Positions 60,542-64,000 of a DNA stretch of 64,000 nt are shown one piece after another. How positions within the stretch are numbered: position 1 is the stretch's first letter; the number at the start of each line of letters is the position of its first letter. The notes under the pieces were generated by a model. The model worked only from the letters and a program-made list of their open reading frames with translations, was not told where the DNA came from and did not search any database. Both the position numbers and the translations under genes were made by a program. The DNA is from CAWKGV01 sp963849305 (GTDB taxonomy: Bacteria > Pseudomonadota > Alphaproteobacteria > Acetobacterales > Acetobacteraceae), in contig CAWKGV010000002.1 in NCBI GenBank assembly GCA_963849305.1, positions 248,001 to 312,000 on the forward strand, written 5' to 3'.

Positions 60542-61588
60542 TTACTTGATATCCTTGAAGCGCACCATCCGACCGCGCTCCTCGTCCCACAGGGCGAAAC
60601 GCGCGCATCGCACGCTGCCGAGCAAAGTCAGGCGCTTGGCGTCGCGCAACTCCGCGTTCTCCGCATGGCACGCGCGCAATCGGTAGTTCGGTATCCGGCT
60701 GGACAGATGATGGATGTGATGAAAGCCGATATTGCCCGTGATCCAATGCAGGCTCCGGGGCAGGTCGAAAAACGAGCTGCCCTGCATCGCGGCCGCATGG
60801 AATTGCCAGCCCGGCCGCACCCTCCAATAGCCGTCCTCGAACTGGTGCTGAACATAGAACAGCCACACGCCGATGAAAGCGGCCAGCAGCAGCACCGGCA
60901 GATACCCCAGCAGGACCGGCTTCAGCCCGATCGTCAGCGCCACGGGCGCGATCACTGCGACAATCGCGGCATTTGTGCCGAAAATACTTAGCCAGCTTCG
61001 CCGTTGGCGGAACGCCTGGCCGGTCGGGATGCGATGGCGGATCAGCACCAGGTACAACGGCCCGAGGCCGAATATGACCAGAGGATGCCGATACAGCCAA
61101 TATGCGAGGCGGCGGCCGGCCGGCATCGCCAGATATTCGCGCACAGTGGCCGTGGCCACGTCGCCGATGCCGCGGCCGTCCAGATTGCCGGACGTCGCAT
61201 GATGGACGGCATGGTTCCGCCGCCAGAACGTGTACGGCGTGAACGTCACCACGCCCAGCAGCCGACCGAGGAGGTCGTTCACCCAACGAACCGGGAAGAA
61301 CGAGTTGTGCCCGCAATCGTGCTGGATGGCGAAGAGCCGGACCAGCAATCCCGCCCCGACGGGGCTGAGCAGGAGCGCCGCCATGATGCCGTGGTCCAGC
61401 CCCCAGAGAATCGCCGCCATGATCGCCAGGAAGGGCGGGAAGGTGTTCAGGAGCTGGATGATGCCGCGCCGAGCGTCGGGTTTGACGTAAGGAGCCAGCA
61501 AGGGCTGCCAGGAACTGGCGGAGCGACTGTCACGCGTCGTATGCGCCGATGTCGGCGCGCTTCTCGGAGCGATGGAGGAATGATGCAT
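60542..61588 (-). CDS. membrane fatty acid desaturase
   Basis: 348 residues with four or more helices. The three His boxes are AIQHDCGHNSFF (HDCGH), RRNHAVHHATSG (HAVHH) and FHHIHHLSSRIPNYRL (HHIHH), the diiron site of acyl-lipid delta-12/omega-type desaturases. Expected to introduce a double bond into membrane fatty acids, adapting fluidity to cold. ATG 61588 (MHHSSIAP). A TATAAT-like element upstream is a possible promoter. Stands alone; neighbours are stress/envelope genes. Confidence 0.88.
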   Translation of the reverse strand: MHHSSIAPRSAPTSAHTTRDSRSASSWQPLLAPYVKPDARRGIIQLLNTFPPFLAIMAAILWGLDHGIMAALLLSPVGAGLLVRLFAIQHDCGHNSFFPVRWVNDLLGRLLGVVTFTPYTFWRRNHAVHHATSGNLDGRGIGDVATATVREYLAMPAGRRLAYWLYRHPLVIFGLGPLYLVLIRHRIPTGQAFRQRRSWLSIFGTNAAIVAVIAPVALTIGLKPVLLGYLPVLLLAAFIGVWLFYVQHQFEDGYWRVRPGWQFHAAAMQGSSFFDLPRSLHWITGNIGFHHIHHLSSRIPNYRLRACHAENAELRDAKRLTLLGSVRCARFALWDEERGRMVRFKDIK

Positions 61589-61634
61589 GTCACGTCAGGA
61601 GTGAGGTTGAGCAGGAGCGGCGAACGGTCGGAGT

Positions 61635-61640
61635 ATTATA
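61635..61640 (-). promoter_or_regulatory. possible -10 box of the desaturase gene
   Basis: On the minus strand TATAAT lies about 47 bp before ATG 61588, in an A+T-rich spot (TATTATAATC) unusual for this DNA. The -35 position holds only AAGACG, so support is weak. The palindromic sequence reads TATAAT on both strands. Confidence 0.25.
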
Positions 61641-61698
61641 ATCGGGACCGGACCACGCGTCTTGGCCTATGCGCGCACGGAACGCAGGTTCCGCGGGT

Positions 61699-62511
61699 TC
61701 ATCCGGTGAAGCGCTCGTGCGGGCGAGTGGCTGGCCGGTCGGTTGACCGGTCGGCCACCGAGATTTTGGGAGCGTTGGCTTTTTCGACCACCAGGTAAAG
61801 CAGCGCGGCGACTACGGCTCCGATGATCGGGCCGCCGATATAGACATACCAAGCCGGATAGGTGCCGGCGACGATCATCGGACCGAGCGCCCTGGCCGGG
61901 TTGCCCGCGCCGCCGCTGACCGGACCGCCCAGCAGGACGCCCGCCGCGAGCGCGAATCCGATGGCCAACGACGCGCTTCCGGCCGGCACCCGCGGATCGG
62001 TGGCCACTGCTATGATCGTGAACATCAGCATGAAGGCGATGAGCGCCTCGGTCAGCAGCACCTGGAGATACGCGGCTCCATGCGCCGGCGCCCCGAGATG
62101 CACCGCGTAGCCCGTTTTGCCGTAGGCGCCCCAGATCACGAGCGAGGCGATGATCGCGCCGACCATCTGCGCCACGATATAGGCCGGGACATAGCGCCCG
62201 GGGAACTTGCGAACGACCGCGAGCGCGATGGTGACAGCGGGGTTGACGTGAGCCCCGCTGATCTGGCCGATAGAGGCGACGATAGGCATCAGGATGAGGC
62301 CGAAGGACAGAGCGATCGCCAGCGAGTTGTAGGCCGGTCCCGCGGTGTTCTTGCCCAGAGCGGCGGCGCTCGCCACGGCGGTCCCGACCAGGACCAGCAG
62401 GAAGGTACCGATCATCTCGGCGAAGGCCAAGCGCGCCATGTTGCTGGAGAGGGCGGCGGCGGAGCCATGCAGCCCGCCCTCGTGCGTCTTATCCGGGATG
62501 CCCTTCGCCAT
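61699..62511 (-). CDS. aquaporin/glycerol facilitator (MIP family)
   Basis: 270 residues from ATG 62511 (MAKGIPDKTH). Both half-pore signatures are present: ISGAHVNPAVTIALAV and VSGGAGNPARALGPMIV, in six helices plus two half helices. The aromatic/Arg filter has Arg after the second NPA (NPARALGP), consistent with water or small neutral solutes; selectivity between water and glycerol cannot be fixed by eye. AGGAAGG upstream. Ends near a small hairpin (61678-61693) that may act as terminator. Precedes desaturase on the same strand. Confidence 0.9.
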   Translation of the reverse strand: MAKGIPDKTHEGGLHGSAAALSSNMARLAFAEMIGTFLLVLVGTAVASAAALGKNTAGPAYNSLAIALSFGLILMPIVASIGQISGAHVNPAVTIALAVVRKFPGRYVPAYIVAQMVGAIIASLVIWGAYGKTGYAVHLGAPAHGAAYLQVLLTEALIAFMLMFTIIAVATDPRVPAGSASLAIGFALAAGVLLGGPVSGGAGNPARALGPMIVAGTYPAWYVYIGGPIIGAVVAALLYLVVEKANAPKISVADRSTDRPATRPHERFTG

Positions 62512-62552
62512 TCGGTGCCTTCCTCGTGGTGGGTCCGAAGCCATATATGTCG

Positions 62553-62966
62553 CTACACGGAGATCGTGGAACTCCCCGCTCCCGGCAGTTGCCCGCCCGG
62601 GGTCAGACGATCAACGATGCCGGGAAGATGCTGGCTGAGTTGCGCGAGCAGGTCGTGCATCGGTATGCCCGACTGAGAGGACATGCTTTGCACCTGGTTC
62701 TCGCCGAGCGCGCCGTGCAGTTGCTGCGGCGTGATCGGCTGGTTGGGACCGTTGCCGATCCATGACTGAGCGATGCCGCCGAGCCCCGCGCCTTCAAAGC
62801 GCTGGATCAGGGAGCCCAGGCCGCCATCCATCCCACCTGACGCGCCCTGCGTTGCCTGCCCTTCCGCTTGGCCTCCACCAAGCAGCCCCGTCAGGACTCC
62901 CTGGATCGAGGAAGCGCCACCGGCCTTGCCGCCGATGCTTCCCATCACTTCATCGAGAAAACCCAT
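62553..62966 (-). CDS. YidB family protein (DUF937)
   Basis: 137 residues. MGFLDEVMGSIGGKAGGASS then GLGSLIQRFEGAGLGGIAQS, WIGNGPNQPITPQQLHGALG and LLAQLSQHLPGIVDRLTPGG match YidB, a small family of unknown function often near stress or envelope genes. Gly/Gln-rich segment at residues 30-50. Next genes on the same strand are aquaporin (42 bp downstream) and GlsB/YeaQ upstream. Confidence 0.9.
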   Translation of the reverse strand: MGFLDEVMGSIGGKAGGASSIQGVLTGLLGGGQAEGQATQGASGGMDGGLGSLIQRFEGAGLGGIAQSWIGNGPNQPITPQQLHGALGENQVQSMSSQSGIPMHDLLAQLSQHLPGIVDRLTPGGQLPGAGSSTISV

Positions 62967-63043
62967 TTCATACCTCCTGAAACCAGCGTTGAGGTGGCCG
63001 AGTATCGCGGGCGCTCCCCGGCCACGTATCCGTCACCCGGCGA

Positions 63044-63304
63044 TCAGGCGATCCGCCCGCGATCCGCCACCGCGTGGTAGATGAGCAGCACGACGATCGC
63101 GCCGACCACGGCCACGACGATGCTATAGACGTTGAAGCCGGTGACCCCGGACGCTCCGAACGCGCTGAATATGAAACCGCCGACGAGTGCGCCGACGATC
63201 CCGAGCACGATGTCGAGCACGATGCCCGCGCCGGACTTGTTGACGATCTTGCTGGCGATGAAGCCGGCGATCAGCCCCAGCACGATCCAGACGATAATGA
63301 ACAT
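63044..63304 (-). CDS. GlsB/YeaQ/YmgE family stress-response membrane protein
   Basis: 86 residues from ATG 63304; TTG 63310 is an alternative, but GAGAGG is better placed for the ATG. Three helices: FIIVWIVLGLIAGFIASKIV with the family GLIAGFIASK motif, a Gly-rich GIVLDIVLGIVGALVGGFI, and VYSIVVAVVGAIVVLLIYHA. Small inner-membrane protein linked to acid and general stress; mechanism unknown. 78 bp before YidB on the same strand. Confidence 0.9.
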   Translation of the reverse strand: MFIIVWIVLGLIAGFIASKIVNKSGAGIVLDIVLGIVGALVGGFIFSAFGASGVTGFNVYSIVVAVVGAIVVLLIYHAVADRGRIA

Positions 63305-63372
63305 CGACAATCCTCTCGGAACTTTGGGGGAACGCCGCCCCGGTGGGGTCGGCGTTCCTTACGCTTTACGCT

Positions 63373-64000
63373 TTAGCCACGCAGCGGCTGTCCCGGACCA
63401 GCGCGCTCGGTCAGCAGTGTCCGCCGCTGAACCGCGAGCGAACCACCGATGGCGGCCGCGATGAGGTCGAGCAGCAACACCCCGAAGATCAGATAGGAAC
63501 CCGTCGAAGCGTCTCCCGCGCTGGCGGTCGCCGCCGTTTCTGTCTTTTGAATCGCCGAGTTCTTGGTCTGGCTCGCGCGCGCTTGGAGCTGGTCGAAGCG
63601 CTTGGTGGCATCGGCCTGGCTGACCTTCATCTGCGCAGCCATGATCGCGATGATCCGCGCCTTCGCCGCGGCGGCACCCGAGCCGCCGGCAACGTAGGTC
63701 GGCAGCTCCGTAGCGATCGCCTTCTGGGCCTGCTGCGAGTTCATCGTCGCCGGATTGGGGTCGGTGGGTTGCAGGTAAGCCTCCGGGGTGACACCGGCGG
63801 CCTGCGCCACTTGCGGTACCGCTGTCTTCACGCTGGCGCCGGCGCCGGAAAGACCGCTGCCGACGACCGAGAACGCCCCGCCCAGAAGCCCGCCGAGCGC
63901 CGTGGTAAGCAGATAAACGACGACCAGCGTGGCGATCGCCCAGGTCACCACCCCGTGCAGCAGACCATCGAACCGCGATGTGATGCCGGCAAGCCACGCG
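63373..64000 (-). CDS. membrane protein of unknown function, 5' end beyond the window
   Basis: At least 208 codons; the frame is open to the right edge and reads AWLAGITSRFDGLLHGVVTW before the first helix, so the start is outside. Helix 1 AIATLVVVYLLTTALGGLLG, a soluble periplasmic-type domain (AAGVTPEAYLQPTDPNPATM, EARIIAIMAAQMKVSQADAT), then helix 2 SYLIFGVLLLDLIAAAIGGS. Proteins of this build occur in alphaproteobacteria with no known role. Short repeats TTACGCT lie at its end (63365-63375 region). Same strand as GlsB/YeaQ, 69 bp apart. Confidence 0.65.
   Translation of the reverse strand, partial: AWLAGITSRFDGLLHGVVTWAIATLVVVYLLTTALGGLLGGAFSVVGSGLSGAGASVKTAVPQVAQAAGVTPEAYLQPTDPNPATMNSQQAQKAIATELPTYVAGGSGAAAAKARIIAIMAAQMKVSQADATKRFDQLQARASQTKNSAIQKTETAATASAGDASTGSYLIFGVLLLDLIAAAIGGSLAVQRRTLLTERAGPGQPLRG

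Noticed and set aside
61678..61693. 6-bp stem hairpin after aquaporin
   Set aside because: Too short and without a U-run to list as a terminator; mentioned only in the gene entry.
1..64000. CRISPR array, prophage or defence island
   Set aside because: No regularly spaced repeats, no integrase, capsid, restriction-modification or other known defence genes were seen.

Overview
The window is about 64 kb of high-GC, gene-dense DNA with the character of an alphaproteobacterium, most likely Acetobacteraceae (Rhodospirillales). This is inferred from gene content: ribF-ileS-lspA followed by a DUF3035-type lipoprotein, an HpnN-type hopanoid transporter, an ETF-QO/TPR/ispE/tRNA-Gln block next to uracil-DNA glycosylase, lytic transglycosylase and moaB, and a Tat-exported sugar-type binding protein. 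No replication origin, phage, CRISPR array or rRNA was seen.

Layout. 0-5 kb: end of a broken VOC gene, a TetR regulator facing a ribosome-hibernation/cold-shock fusion protein, an AI-2E-family transporter overlapping tail-to-tail with a twice frameshifted mutL. 5-12 kb: MFS transporter and the conserved minus-strand run MaoC-ribF-ileS-lspA-lipoprotein. 12-22 kb: small secreted protein, dead antitoxin, GNAT, M20 peptidase, MBOAT plus SGNH-like partner, CDF transporter, HpnN, broken MetE-like gene. 22-25 kb: a three-gene overlapping unit of membrane cytochrome b, Tat-exported molybdopterin oxidoreductase and DUF72. 25-36 kb: a long minus-strand catabolic region with a carbohydrate-type ABC importer, a PcaB-type lyase, RhlE helicase, HSL-type hydrolase, exported aldose epimerase and flavin reductase. 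36-41 kb: radical SAM protein, two small glycosyltransferases, MoaB, Slt, UDG. 41-46 kb: ETF-QO, TPR protein, IspE, tRNA-Gln(UUG). 46-51 kb: secreted protein, an NtrC-type two-component pair, broken methyltransferase, REP-like palindrome. 51-58 kb: RraA-type protein, FUSC exporter, hydroxyacid dehydrogenase, 3-methyladenine glycosylase, PH-domain protein, an intact IS1182-type element. 58-64 kb: CoA-transferase III, YbfF-type hydrolase, fatty acid desaturase, aquaporin, YidB, GlsB/YeaQ, and a membrane protein running off the right edge.

The most striking global property is a set of single-nucleotide frameshifts in otherwise well-conserved genes (VOC, mutL twice, ileS, maoC, metE-like, an ABC permease, a methyltransferase). 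Every insertion that could be placed turns a single base into a doublet. Because essential ileS is among them, consensus errors are the simplest explanation, but the broken mutL makes a genuine mutator lineage worth excluding. Other notable points are an in-frame IleS-LspA join, an ispE frame whose only plausible start is CTG, an imperfect tandem duplication inside the UDG gene, and an IS element inserted exactly at the stop codon of the PH-domain gene inside a pre-existing 25-bp tandem repeat.

I did not find a clearly undescribed defence or biosynthetic system. The most system-like units are the cytochrome b/Moco/DUF72 triad, the lyase-ABC importer cluster and the stress/envelope cassette at the right end.
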